From Gnetum montanum (taxonomy: Eukaryota; Streptophyta; Gnetopsida; Gnetales; Gnetaceae), in contig MNCI01035288.1 of assembly GCA_015680685.1 (NCBI GenBank), positions 13,481 through 68,397 of the forward strand: DNA of 54,917 nt, given 5' to 3'. The position numbers and the translations under genes are program-made. Below, piece after piece: positions 1 through 10,989 of the stretch (position 1 is the stretch's first letter; each line of letters starts with the position of its first letter). The notes beneath the pieces were generated by a model. The model was not told where the DNA came from. It saw nothing but the letters and a program-made list of their open reading frames with translations, and did no database searches.

Positions 1-620
1 TGAGGTGTATGATATGTTCCTAATTCTAACACTACTCTTGAAGGCAGTGGAAAGTAATATTAACTAAGCTAAGCTAGGAGGAAAAGGGTAAGAAATTCTA
101 ATCTAGCCTAAGTGTGACGAGCAACCGATTCCTTGATCAACCGTACACATCTTGGACCTCGTGCATGACTACCACTAGGATTACTAAACGTAGATCCTAG
201 GTACGCCATTGGGATACCAAGTAGTCACACTTAAATGCTCATAATCAAGTCGTACTCATTCCGCGTTCTAGGAGTTTAAGGGCGAGAGAGAAAACAGTAA
301 ATAACATTAAATAAACAAACAAATAAATAACAAAGTGAATGCTGCAATGATGAACTAATCGCAATCTTTATTGCCAGTCATGTGCGTGTCCAAGTACGTC
401 ACACTCGAATAAAGAATGCTGTACAATTACGTTCACCACACTGTAGGCAGACACGGGAAAATAAACTATCTCTAGAGTGGCCAAATTGCCAGAGCTTTGC
501 TACTTCTAACTCCTAATTTTCTAAACAAGGGAGAGCCGCTTCTTATTTATAGACATGGCGGCGCACTGCGATATTGTGGGGCATGCGATATAGTGACGGA
601 CGCGATATTGCGTCCCATCA
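1..620 (-). repeat. LTR of an Athila-like element, B type, start outside window
   Basis: Read on the minus strand this is a U3-R-U5 LTR whose U3 end is at 620 (CA on the plus strand, i.e. TGATGGGACG on the minus). It aligns by eye with the LTRs of element B, starting about 180 bp into that LTR, so its U5 end lies left of the window. A TATA box (CTATAAATAAG on the minus strand) is at 541-551, and at least three GATAT-type repeats lie at 567-612. No polypurine tract follows position 620, unlike the 3' LTRs at 8250 and 20665. It is therefore probably the 5' LTR of a minus-strand element, or a solo LTR. The base run after 620 (ATCTT) would be its target duplication, but the partner cannot be seen. 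Confidence 0.85.
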
Positions 621-1324
621 ATCTTTAATATGAGAGAGAATTTTTAAGACAAAAAATGATTGATAATGAAAGCTACTCCATCTTGACCAATATTATGAAT
701 AGTAAATAATGTTGTAGAATCATGGAGAATACTGTTACGATCCATGACTATATCTAAATTGGAAATTTTAATTTCTTGAAAAATGAAATTAGGAACTAAA
801 TGTCATGTATGAAAAAGGTTTATCCAAAGTCTATTATTAAGACCTTGGACATTCTATGAAAATATTAACATTAGATGGAGTAGGAGGAGGTACCCACCTT
901 GTCAGTAGAATTAACATTATTAAATGAAATTATCTCCATTTCTTGATCAATAGCTATAAACAAATTCTTAGTAATTAAAATTTTTTGAACATGCTAACCA
1001 TTTGGAAGATTTGACATATATTCACAAATAGGTAGACTTAACATTTTTTCTTATGAAAAACTATTTAAAAACCATATGCATCAACAATAGATTTCTATGA
1101 AATCTTAAGAACGTATATTTGTTTCCCTAGAATTTTTTGAAATTGATTTGATCAAAATCTTTACCCTTAGTAAAAGAAAGGGGTGGACTAACTATTGAAA
1201 TGTCAACAGAAGTAATCATCATATGATTTGTAGCATTTGTACAAAAAACCTTAGGAGGATCTATAACATTTGTAGAAGAAACCTTAGTAGCATTTACAAT
1301 AGCTTGTTGTTCACATGTTGACGT
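621..1324. other. AT-rich stretch, no gene recognised
   Basis: No open frame longer than about 60 codons and no recognisable domain. Minus-strand frames here follow on from the zinc-knuckle fragment upstream of them and may be further decayed LINE ORF1 sequence, but I see no motif to support that. Confidence 0.4.
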
Positions 1325-2079
1325 AACCTTTTTTTGTCACATAAAAGGACATGAATCAAACATATGACTCTCTTAATGACAATAGTAACATGACTTTGAA
1401 AGATTATAATAAACAATCTTTTGCATATAATCAATTCCACCAGGATATAGAAGAATTTCTTGCTTAAGTGAATCAAGATACACTACAATCATATATTGAA
1501 TTCTACAAAAATCACTAGTTGTAGCTAAGGTTTTAGAATGCTTAATTGGCCCAATTCGAGAGATAATATCACTTTCAACTTTTTCAAAAATTAATGGAAG
1601 ATTCAACAATTTAACAAAATAAGAAACCTTTCAAATTTTAAAAGATGTTGGATTAAAAGAGCAAGTTTACTTTCAAATAATTACTAAAGCATGATGATGA
1701 TTGAAAACACCATTATCAATGGCCTTAGAAACCATTGTTGAATTAAAAAATGCTACCAGCCAAAAAAATTTTGATAAATAATGAAATAGATACTATCCAA
1801 ACCTTGATCTTTCCAAACCAAATATAAATGACTTATAAAAATCGAGGAATAAGGTAAATAACCTAGAATTTGCATGAAATCATACCTTCTAGAAATTTCT
1901 TGAGTAATAGATTCATATAAATCATTAGACAATTCATAGAATGGCAAAGAAGCAGTGGTTCTGCTTGAAGGATCACATACTAAATCTAGTGGCATTGCAT
2001 CTAATATCAATAGAATGACATAAGATGAACAAAATTTCAAACAATTGGCTTGCATAATTGAATAAATTACAAGCCACAT
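1325..2079 (-). pseudogene. LINE ORF1-like fragment (DUF4283 plus CCHC knuckle)
   Basis: Three minus-strand frames joined by shifts and stops give a recognisable order: an N-terminal part (2079 to 1753), a middle with a short Leu/Pro-rich stretch (LLNLPLIFEKVESDIISRIG, near 1609-1550), then CYYCH.ESHMFDSC near 1330-1385. The last is a C-x2-C-x4-H-x4-C zinc knuckle, with one stop inside it. This order, DUF4283-like followed by a single knuckle, is typical of the nucleic-acid-binding ORF1 of plant L1-type LINEs and their host-like relatives. No endonuclease or reverse transcriptase follows. It is a dead, truncated copy. A DUF4283-only host gene fragment is the alternative. Confidence 0.55.
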
Positions 2080-3409
2080 GCTCTCATAATGCTGAGTTAT
2101 GAGGTTCCAATTAGACTATTCGGTTGAGATTTAGTGTGATTTTGATGGACATATGTACATTTAAATATTGTTAAGTCTATGCCTTTAAAAAATGGATGCA
2201 ATTTTTTAAATATTGCACAATTTTTTTCAACCCATCAAGTTGGTAGGTATCACCTCTAATAGTGATTGTTCATATGGGGTAAGAAAATATAGGAGAGATA
2301 AATTATTCAACTTTATAGAGCTATTTCTTTGGAATTGAACTTGTATTTATTTATTTATTTTATTTAAAAAAAAGAACTCAAGAGTGTTATATTAATATAA
2401 AGTAAGAGTTACAAAAGTAGATAATTGTGTCTCTACAGAATAACCTAGCCAACGGGCTCATCTAGCAGACAAAAACTACCATGATAATGACAACCATAAC
2501 TACAAACCAAAAACAAAAGACAACAACCATAGATGTATAGCCAAAACAACAATATTACATAATTAAGTGAAGATTGTGATAACATGAAATGGGCTAACAT
2601 GGTCGCTAAGCAATATCAGTGGAAGACAATGCTGGAGCAAGTGGGTAATGGAGGAGTTACTATGTAGCCAAGACATTATTCTCATTCTAGTTTGTTATCG
2701 AAGAGATTTAAGAGAAAGTAGTTGCATTAAGCATGTTCTTCTCCTAGAGGTTGGTAGATTTCATTTCATAGTGTTAATTGTACACATGGATGTCATTGGG
2801 TTGTAGTGTGATGCTTAGCTAGTCCTCTAGGAAGGTGAGCCCAATGAGGGCACCAATGGGATGGATAGTAGGAGCCAAAAGATTTGACTATGCCATTAAA
2901 CATCTAAATTTGTTTATGCTAGGTGCTCACTTAATAATGTTTAGGAGCATAGTTTTTTAGAAGCACACAAGTATTGTGAGAGTGAGAGATGGATTAACTA
3001 CATATTAGCCAATTACAATTAGAGAAGGTATGAGTGGAGTTGATATTCATACGATCACAGGTAGGTATGGGGTTGGGGAAGGGGGAGTGTTTGATAGGAG
3101 AATGAGATGTTAGTCAAGTTAGTCTTCATGACATGGGAGTTAGGATGAGGTAGGTGTGAAAAGTGGAGTGAGGCTAGAGCCTACATCTATCATGTGCCAA
3201 GAGAGCTTGGGAAGACCTAGTGACATGATTCTTAGCCAACTCCAAAGGAGTCCCCATGTTAGTCAAGTTTTGTTGCTTATTGACGAACCTAGACTTGATG
3301 AAGACACACGATAGATAATAGATATCGAAGATGTTTGAGCTAAGAATCCCTTGTTTATAGGTGAGAGACTCAAGGAGGTCCTTGTGCTCACAGATTGGGA
3401 TCACATTAG
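2080..3409. other. Unassigned DNA upstream of element D
   Basis: No supported gene. A short T/A microsatellite is at about 2346-2370. The rest is not obviously related to any other part of the window. Confidence 0.4.
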
Positions 3410-3590
3410 TGATGAGAGCGGTTACTCTAGCAGTTACTCTAATTATTCGAGTGGTTACTCTAGTAGTTAATTCAATTATTAGAGTGGTTACTCTACCAAT
3501 TATTCTAATTATTAGAGTGGTTACTCTAGTGGTTACTTTAGTAGTTATTCTAATTATTAGAGAGGTTACTCTAATTATTAGAGTAGTTGC
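3410..3590 (+). repeat. U3 tandem array, TTACTCTA/TTATTAGAG motif
   Basis: About ten short degenerate units of the type GTTACTCTA alternate with TAATTATTAGAG. TACTCTAA and TTAGAGTA are inverted copies of each other, so the array is full of small palindromes. It ends only a few bases before the TATA box at 3599. The overlapping long frames on both strands here come from repeat translation (VTLIIRVV-like) and are not proteins. Its position matches the GATATC arrays of the A and B LTRs, but the motif is different. Confidence 0.85.
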
Positions 3591-3598
3591 TCCCAAGT

Positions 3599-3607
3599 CT
3601 ATAAATA
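3599..3607 (+). promoter_or_regulatory. TATA box of the D LTR
   Basis: CTATAAATA directly downstream of the U3 array. Its placement matches the TATA boxes of the other LTRs in this window. Confidence 0.7.
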
Positions 3608-4349
3608 CAGTGCCTAGGGGCACAATTAAAAAGAAGTCTTTTAATAGTCAAGTAGCGAAACTCTTGTAGTCTGTTTGAAAGTTAGAGTATTTTCCAAGTG
3701 CCCGTAGTAGGAGTTCTAAATGTGGACAAATCTTTATTTAAGCATTGTGTACCTGAGCATACCTTGTGTATGGTAATAAAGACGAGCTCTTTGATTCATC
3801 CTTGTAGCACTTGAGATTTGTTTTCTTAAGCATTTATTTTATTTTATTTTATTTTTTATGCATTTATTTTATTTTATGTACTTTCCATTTCTGTTATTAG
3901 CACAACAATTCATTTTGATCAATTAAGAAAATCGTTAAATTACACAAGCATGCGTGTAATGCTTGGTAACCTAGTAACGATTAGCGTTTGGTAATCCCAG
4001 CAGTGTTGCACTGGTTCAGGATGTGTACGGAAAGTGGGAACAGATGCTGGTGTTAGGATTAGTTAGAACTTAGTTAATGAGTAGTTAAGTTAAATTAGTC
4101 ACTTAGTTACCTCTCTCCTTCCCTACTAGCACAAGACATAAAAACATAAAAGTTATAAAAATCATATGCCTCAAGCTTACTTAACCATACAATTGTGACA
4201 TATAGGTAAGCTTGGGAAGACAATGATCAACCAACCCATCCTTGTTCCACAAAGGCGCATAAGCACTTAGTCCTTGGAATTTGACCAGATTGTGCATGAA
4301 ACACTTGTATTCGTATGGTTGAGCATAGGGGTACCTTGCCGCTCATCAT

Positions 4350-4367
4350 TGGCACCATTGCTGGGGA
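4350..4367 (+). promoter_or_regulatory. Primer binding site, tRNA-Asp type (element D)
   Basis: TGGCACCATTGCTGGGGA lies one base after the LTR end. Known plant tRNA-Asp 3' ends would pair with TGGCGCCGTTGCCGGGGA, so 15 of 18 positions agree. A tRNA-Asp primer is typical of Athila-lineage elements. Confidence 0.75.
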
Positions 4368-4484
4368 CTTAGTTGTTTATGTGCTAACTAGAACATAGGA
4401 GATCATTCACATCATTGGAACGAACCCTTAGGGTTGGTTGAGAAAATAATAAACAAGAATACATTGCACACTGAATAGACAAGT

Positions 4485-6965
4485 ATGTCTCCTTCTTCAT
4501 ACAAAAGCACCTTACCGCCTAGGTCTGAAATAGAAAACAGTTAGTAGCATAATACACATGATGTTGATTCGCCAGTCCCTCAACAAGTTCAAGTGGTATA
4601 TATTCATCTCGATGAGTATATATCAGACTTCACCTTTATCCTCCATCAAGATGAACAACTATGTTGGTGAGACTTAGAAGGTAACATAGTGTTACCTCCT
4701 GATTGTTCAGTCTCGAGCATGCTTCTTCATGCTCTCACACAAAATTGGCATGCCACACTTACACGTAGAATACATTGTGCAAGACCATGACTTGAGAGAA
4801 TACCATCCCACAGAGGCACAACATTAAATGGACTTGTAATAGGAGAGATATCATAAGTCTTTGAAGGGCAAGTGATCCTAGGATGCCCCACATGTCTTAA
4901 GCAAAAATGAGGGTGGTGAACCTACCTCAGGTAGTTGCCCACAAAACGATGTTCCTCCCCTTGACTTTGGCCAAGGGGTTGTGTATTAGAACCTTCATTC
5001 CACTATTCATAACCCAGGTTCTGATACCCATAGGCACAAAGGATCTAAAAAAGGGACATGAACTCATGATAAAGGTGGACATTCTGATCGCAATCGTGAT
5101 TGGGGCCGAGACCACAGAAGAGAAGGTAGCAGACATCATCATGGTGATGGTTCTCCTTCTTCTTTAGCTTCATCATCTCCTTCACCCTCTCCTTCAATAT
5201 CCACATGCAGTCATAAAGAAAAAGACCATGGAGATAAAGGTAGGCAAAGTGGAAATCATAAATGAAATAGCCAATAAAGGGGACACAGGCACTCTAGAGA
5301 GTCACGACATAGAAGAAGGAAGAGTAGGAAACAACGTAGGCATCATATATGCAATGGATGAGACGATCAAGATGAACCCCTCCTTGCTACTCAAAGTATG
5401 TTGGACATAACTGAGGCTGTTAGAATTCCAACAAGGCATCAAAAAGATAGTAGGATTAAGAGATTAGATATGAATAACATCCCATGATTTGAAGGGAGAT
5501 ACAACGCTGATCATCAGAATCATTTACAAGCATTCCATGATGCGTGTGCCTTACAGAACATATAGAAAAAATGGAAAAAGCTTAAGTTGTTCCCATGGAC
5601 ATTAGTTAAAGAAGTAGAAAGTTGGTACCAGTCTTTAGATTTGAAATCCATTTGTAGATGGAGTACTATGTTAGAACTATTTAATGACAAGTACCAAACA
5701 TACTCCCAAGTGTCTAACTTGTGAAAGCAAATCCAAGGCTAGAAACAAGGAGGACAGGAACCCTTGGATGCTACCATGGACCAATACTATGCACTATTAC
5801 ATCATTATCCTGACCATGGTTGTTCACAAAGGGATCAAGTACACCATCTCGTGGATGGGCTAAGGCATGAAACAAGAAGAACCCTTTGGACTTATGCCCA
5901 AGGAAGACTATCTGAGCTTAGGTTCCATCAAATTCAAAGACTATTGGAGCAAGTTGCTAAGGAAGACGATGAGCTATGGAAGAGAGAAAGTGTGAAAGAG
6001 TATAATTGAGATCCTTCCCTTCGGAAGAGGGGAGTAAGATTTTGTGATGATGAAGAAGAGTCATCACTCGAAGAGATGGTGAATAGGAAAACTTTGGCTA
6101 TCCAAAAGATGACATTAGAAATTTTGGAAAAGCTAGATCAAATGTGGGATTCCCTAGACAATAGATNAGACAATGATAGTGGATGTGAGATATGTCAATA
6201 TGACCATCCTAAGGGATGTTGCCCTATAATCTCACATTTGTAGGAGTTTGGGGTGTATGCACTCAACCCACGATTAAACAAAAGGCAAACACTCCGAAGG
6301 TTCTCTTATCCCAAGGTAACCCAATGCAATTCCACCAACCCTTAACATATTATCCTAGTGGAACTCCATCATAACCAATTGAGAAATATCAATAGTGGCA
6401 GCACCCACAATCATGTGGAATGCCACCACCAAGGCAATAGTATCCTTACCGGTAACTTGACCCGTATGGATATTACGTGCAGCAGCCAATCTCCCCACAT
6501 GACTCTACTGGTCATGTCACTCCTCAACCTCACTACTAAGCCCACGAGTATTATGAGACTCCCTCTTCTAGAGGTGATATTTTGTAAGCATATCATCCTT
6601 CTCATTCAACCACATCTCTTCTACCAATATCTCCACTACCACCTACTCCTGTGATGCAAGGTGAAATCCCTACCCAGCTACAACAACGTAACGCCACGAG
6701 GGCTATTAACTCTCAACCTACTATTGGTTCCAACAACCACATGAAGAAAAGACCTTTCTTTAGAACCAAAAATCCAACCAAGCCCTTGCAATCACAAGCG
6801 GCTGATTCCTTAGATGCCTTAGTATTAATCAAAACTTTGGGACCCCCTTCAACCCAATCACCGCACTCAATGCATACAGTCATGCTAACACATGCCGTCA
6901 CTGATTGGATCAAAGTTGGCCACCTTCCTAGGAAATTCTCTAATCTTGATAATTATCAACCTTAG
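4485..6965 (+). pseudogene. gag: Broken Athila-like gag (element D)
   Basis: Structural polyprotein (capsid/nucleocapsid) of an LTR retrotransposon. The ATG at 4485 is chosen because the product starts MSPSSYKST, matching MSSSSHKST at the start of gag in element A. It follows a 117-base leader after the primer site. The order is: basic/acidic N-terminal part (4900-5400), capsid-type region with LFPWTLVKEVESWYQSL (about 5589-5640) and a long helical segment ending LLEQVAKEDDELWKRE (5764-6009), a zinc-binding-like motif CEICQYDHPKGCC (6184-6223), then a Pro/Tyr-rich C-terminal part (6300-6965). Several stops and at least two frame changes make it non-functional. An ambiguous base at 6167 keeps the frame. 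Similarity to A stops at about 6962, just before the protease, so the element is truncated there. Confidence 0.85.
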
Positions 6966-7441
6966 AAAGTAGTATTTTTGCATTATATATGGATAATGTT
7001 GATATTTAATTTCTTGCAATGTCGTTTTCAAAATTTTATGAATTTATTTTAATATAATATCATTTAAATCGAGAACTACTAATCATTTTTACTTTTCCTT
7101 GTACTTAGGCTTACCTTCATGAAAAATGCATTTGGTTAGTAACAAGTAAAGATGACCTTGAAATAAATGAAATGTCCATCTTTGTATTTACCATAATTAA
7201 TACTAACATTAAACAATAATTAATCTTAACATGTTAACAGCTTATACATTATACAATTTTATATACGTATAAATGAAAGAAAGCATTAAAAAATATAATA
7301 GTTTATGATTTTTAAAGTACATTCAGTTGATATATTCTATTCATTTTTGTACAACATTAAGGATGTTCTTGATATCCCATATAATTTTTTTCTCTGTGTT
7401 GGCATCTCTCTTTGTGAGAATGATAATGAATTATAGTTTTG
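6966..7441. other. AT-rich target DNA of element A
   Basis: No gene seen. This is the left flank of the element A insertion. It would be continuous with 14209 onward if A were removed. Confidence 0.6.
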
Positions 7442-7446
7442 ATAAC
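7442..7446. repeat. Target site duplication of element A, left copy
   Basis: ATAAC directly precedes the TG of the 3' LTR and is identical to 14204-14208 at the other end. Confidence 0.9.
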
Positions 7447-8250
7447 TGATGAGTGGCAAGGTACCCTTACACTCAACCATATGAATACGAGCATTACATG
7501 TGCGATCTGGTTGAACTCCGCAGACTAAGTTCCTACACGCCTTATGGAACACTTAAGGTTAATCAGATGTTGTCTTCCCAAGTTCACTTGTATTTGTCAT
7601 GGTGTTATGGTTAAGTGAACTTGAGGTACATGATTTTTATATCTTTTATGTTTTTATCACCAATGCTAAGAGGGAAAAGGGTGAAGAGATTAAGTAACTA
7701 ACTTTCACTAACTAAGCTCTAATCATCCTAGCATTAGTATGCGTTCCCATTTGCTGTTCACACCCTGAACTAATGCAATGCTACTAGGATTACCAAATGC
7801 TATTCATTACTAGGATTACCAAGTGTAACACACGTGCTTGAAGTGGTCGTACTGAATTCACTTAGCTATGAGAGTTGAGGGTTGAGAGAGATTAAGGCCT
7901 AAGAAAGCATTTAAACATTTAATAGTAATTAAAATCCTATTTAGATTAGTGCATGCACTGTAAGGTTTAACCAAAAGTTCATCTTTATTTCCGTACATAA
8001 TTTTGTTCTCAGGTACAAAATTGCTTGAATAAAGATCTGTTCACTTTGGGACTCCTACTGCGGCACATGGAAATTATTCTAACTCTGGAATGGAAAAATG
8101 GCAAGAGTCTGGCTAAGGTCTAGATCTAGATGGAGAAACAAGGGAAAGATGCCTCTTATTTATAGGACTGGTGGTGGGCTATGATATTGTGTACATGATA
8201 TCGCAGGGAAAGACGCGGTATCACGGCCTATGCGATATCATGTCCCATCA
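7447..8250 (-). repeat. 3' LTR of element A
   Basis: 804 bp with TG...CA ends on both strands. TATA box (CTATAAATAAG on the minus strand) is near 8154-8164. A GATATC-type array at 8181-8240 has four recognisable units, against two in the 5' LTR of the same element. An AATAAAGATG polyadenylation-type signal on the minus strand lies near 7990. Confidence 0.92.
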
Positions 8251-8263
8251 TACCCCCATGACT
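8251..8263 (-). promoter_or_regulatory. Polypurine tract of element A
   Basis: On the minus strand AGTCATGGGGGTA ends exactly at the U3 start of the 3' LTR, where plus-strand DNA synthesis is primed in LTR elements. The same motif sits next to the 3' LTRs of B and C. Confidence 0.75.
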
Positions 8264-10396
8264 GAATAAAAACTCATCCTTGACTTCCTTAAAAAATATT
8301 GGAAAGGTATGGGATTATTGACTTGAATGAAACTAATGGTGAATGGGATGATATGTGAATGGATCATCATTACAAAACATGACAAAATTGGTGTTCACGA
8401 CAACAAGAGTGAACACTTTATGCATTTGACATCAAGCCTTATTTTGGTAGCTGAGAAAGAAGAGAGAAGAGAGAAGAAGTCTACTGCTACCAATGCCAAG
8501 ATTGTGCCTTTTGTTATCCATCCATAAGTGCGTCATCAATCTCATTCTTTGCATAACTACTTCAGCACTGATCCATTCCAAGTGTTTCCTCCAGATCCAA
8601 GCCATTGTTGCATGATTTCCATCTACACATACAACACAGTCACATATTAGCAAGGGTAAATGAATCACAATGTAGTTGATACCTTGCCTCAGTGTAAGGT
8701 CCATTGGTTGGGTTGTAATATGGCTGATATGGATCTAAAGATATAATATTGGTGCTCACCCAAGGTGTAGGGGTTTAGAGAAAATTGAGAAAATTGGGCC
8801 AGGACCCCCATGACTGAGAGCAAACCTCTGGTAGTGAGAAAATGGAGAGAAAAAGAAAAGGAACAAGAAATATGGAGAAAAAGAAACAACTGTAATGCCA
8901 ATGAAATGGATGTCATAGATAATAATGAACAAAATAAAAACTGATCACGAAAATGTTTAAGGGAAAGAAATTAACTGATGCACCAAATAGGAATGCCAGT
9001 GGGTCCTCCCCAAAGTAGGCTCATGCCCTTAATGCCCTGACAAACCCACATTCAAAGAGTCCGTAGGCTCTAGAAATGTCATTAGGAAGAAAAAGTTAAG
9101 TCTTAACCACAAGAATTTACCAAAAAGAAAACGATACGTCAACCAAAATATACACTAATGATACAACCGGAAATTAGGTGAACAATGGAGAAAGAAGGAT
9201 GGAAAGAAGAGAATGGAATGACATCTTAAGAACAAGGTGGTGTATAGCCCCTTGTGTGTTTAATGATTAATGTGACTTGGTAGATCCCATTCCAAATCTG
9301 GGCTCAAACCATCCACATTTAGTGACTTCACATTAATACATTCTGTTACCATCCTCCTGAAGTAACAAGAATGCCTTCACCCAAGAGTCACCACCATTCC
9401 GACGAAACGAAAGATGAGAAATTAGGAAGCAAGATGAGCCTTAGTTAGAGGGAACATGTTTATTTTAGTTCCATAACTAGTGCTTGTAGCCCAAGTGATT
9501 ATTTTGTCTAAGGGGTGTGCTTTGAATTCCCATTGTATTTTTTTTTATGTTTTTTTTTGCGTGAGAACCACACCATGCAAAGTCTTATTATTTTTATTTG
9601 CTCAGCTTCTCGATAATTGGGTAATGTCAAAATGGTAAGAAAAACTCAAGAAGAAAACATCCAAGCACCCAAGAGAATGGCCAACATAGATGCATCAAAT
9701 CCCCTTGAAGTCACACCCTTTTCAATTCTTGAGTCCTTCCTTAGTTTGAGAAATGCCCAGTCACCAATTCGTTTATAGTTCTTATTATTTTGAAGAAAGG
9801 GACTGTATAGTTCCAAGCCAAGAGAGACAATAGAGATTCATGGATGCATGGATGATGTGAACTCATTGCTTGCTATATCAAAAGAACCATACCTTAGTAT
9901 CAACATCATAACTTAAAAGTAAAAACCAAACATTAGCAATCAATAGAATATAGTTAATACCATCATTAGGAGCACTTATTGGGTGACAAACTTAACAAAA
10001 TGGATAAACACACACACTCACACACAAATAAAAGAAAAGGCATGAATGATGTTGTAAAACAAAAATAAGAAAAGTTAAAGAAATTTGTAAAATAAAAATG
10101 TGTAAAAAAAAACTTAAAAAGAAACTAAGGGCCTCAAATGATCAACATAGGTGGCCATCTCCCCCATGACTGAATTGAAAGGGAGAGATCCAAAATAATG
10201 AGCACTTATTTGAATTTTTCATAAGTGTCCAACTTCTCCCAATTGATGTTTTTAGATTAAGGGTTGGAAGTTGGCATGGCTCATACTCCAATGTATCTAT
10301 GCTTTCGTTGTGGTTGCAAGTTGTTCCCCTAGTTAGTTCCATGCATATTGGTGGGTTGCTCTCCTTATTAACTATCAACCACTAGGTGTTTCCTTG
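8264..10396 (-). other. Non-coding 3' part of element A
   Basis: About 2.1 kb between protease and polypurine tract with no supported gene. The part next to the tract shares GGTATGGGATTATTGACT with B and C. A second AGTCATGGGGG motif is at 8805-8815, and a conserved non-coding block at 8998-9070 is shared with B and C. In B and C this interval also holds the accessory gene and its internal promoter; both are absent here, apparently removed together between about 8700 and 8990. A-rich tracts with CACACA lie at about 10010-10130. Confidence 0.7.
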
Positions 10397-10905
10397 TTAT
10401 GTGGTTGCTACATATAGGTACTTTTGTATGTTAGTTTCTTGGGCACACCGGTTGCATACAAGAAATGTTGAGCACTCGTGTATGTCATCACCCTTTGTAT
10501 CACTGTATGTGATGCATGGAACTTTCTTCTTCTCAATCTTTCCATAAATATTTTCCTTAGATATTTTCAAGGAAAGATCATGGATTCCTAGGCATGTGTT
10601 TATGGTAGTAAGCCATGCCCTCCCCATTATAATTGGAATGTCCCCTTTATTATTGTTAACTTCTATCACTAGGAAATTAGCTGGGTATGACCAACCACAC
10701 ACAGTGGTAAAAATATCCTTCACAAGTCCCAAGGGGATAGTGATGGACTGGTCAGCCAGATCTAATTGAATATTACTCTTCTTGAGTGGAGGCAGGTTCC
10801 AGGCTTTATACATTTCTTGCGATATTAGGTTAACTTCGGAACCTAAGTTAAGAAGAGCCTTACGTGGTTCATTCCCAACGACTTGGAGGTAGATTAAGGG
10901 ACTTT
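10397..10905 (-). pseudogene. pro: Athila-like retropepsin (element A), catalytic Asp lost
   Basis: Aspartyl protease that would cleave the gag polyprotein. The frame from about 10905 down reads ALLNLGSEVNLISQEMYKAW, then LDLADQSITIPLGLVKDI, then PANFLVIEV and IPIIMGRAWL. This matches the known order of Athila-type retropepsins: catalytic DLGA/S, LADxS, fPxdFvvl, vPiilGRpfL. The catalytic motif here is NLGS instead of DLGS, one G-to-A change from Asp to Asn, so this copy should be inactive even though 138 codons downstream are open. The frame is separated from gag by a stop near 10910. It ends with about 40 residues of unrecognised tail. Confidence 0.8.
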
Positions 10906-10989
10906 CCAGTTAGAGAATGTCCTGGGAAGGTGGCCCAGCTTTATCCAGTCAATGAAAGTATGTGTTAACATAACTGTGTGCGTTGAGCT

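Larger units (their letters stand above)
3410..4348 (+). repeat. 5' LTR of element D
   Basis: It begins TGATGAGAGC and ends CTCATCA, matching the TG...CA ends of the A and B LTRs in opposite orientation. Its last 260 bases are the reverse complement, with changes, of the start of the A LTRs at 7447 and 13646. A tRNA-Asp-like primer site follows at once. The U3 is a tandem array (3410-3590), a TATA box is at 3599-3607 and an AATAAAGACG polyadenylation-type signal is near 3776. A T/A-rich microsatellite at about 3834-3890 lies in R/U5. The start is inferred from the conserved terminus; no matching 3' LTR is present to confirm it. Confidence 0.8.

Noticed and set aside
3174-3669. Overlapping 149- and 102-codon frames on opposite strands with VTLIIRVV-like repeats
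   Set aside because: They are translations of the U3 tandem array of the D LTR; both strands are open only because the unit has no stop in those phases.
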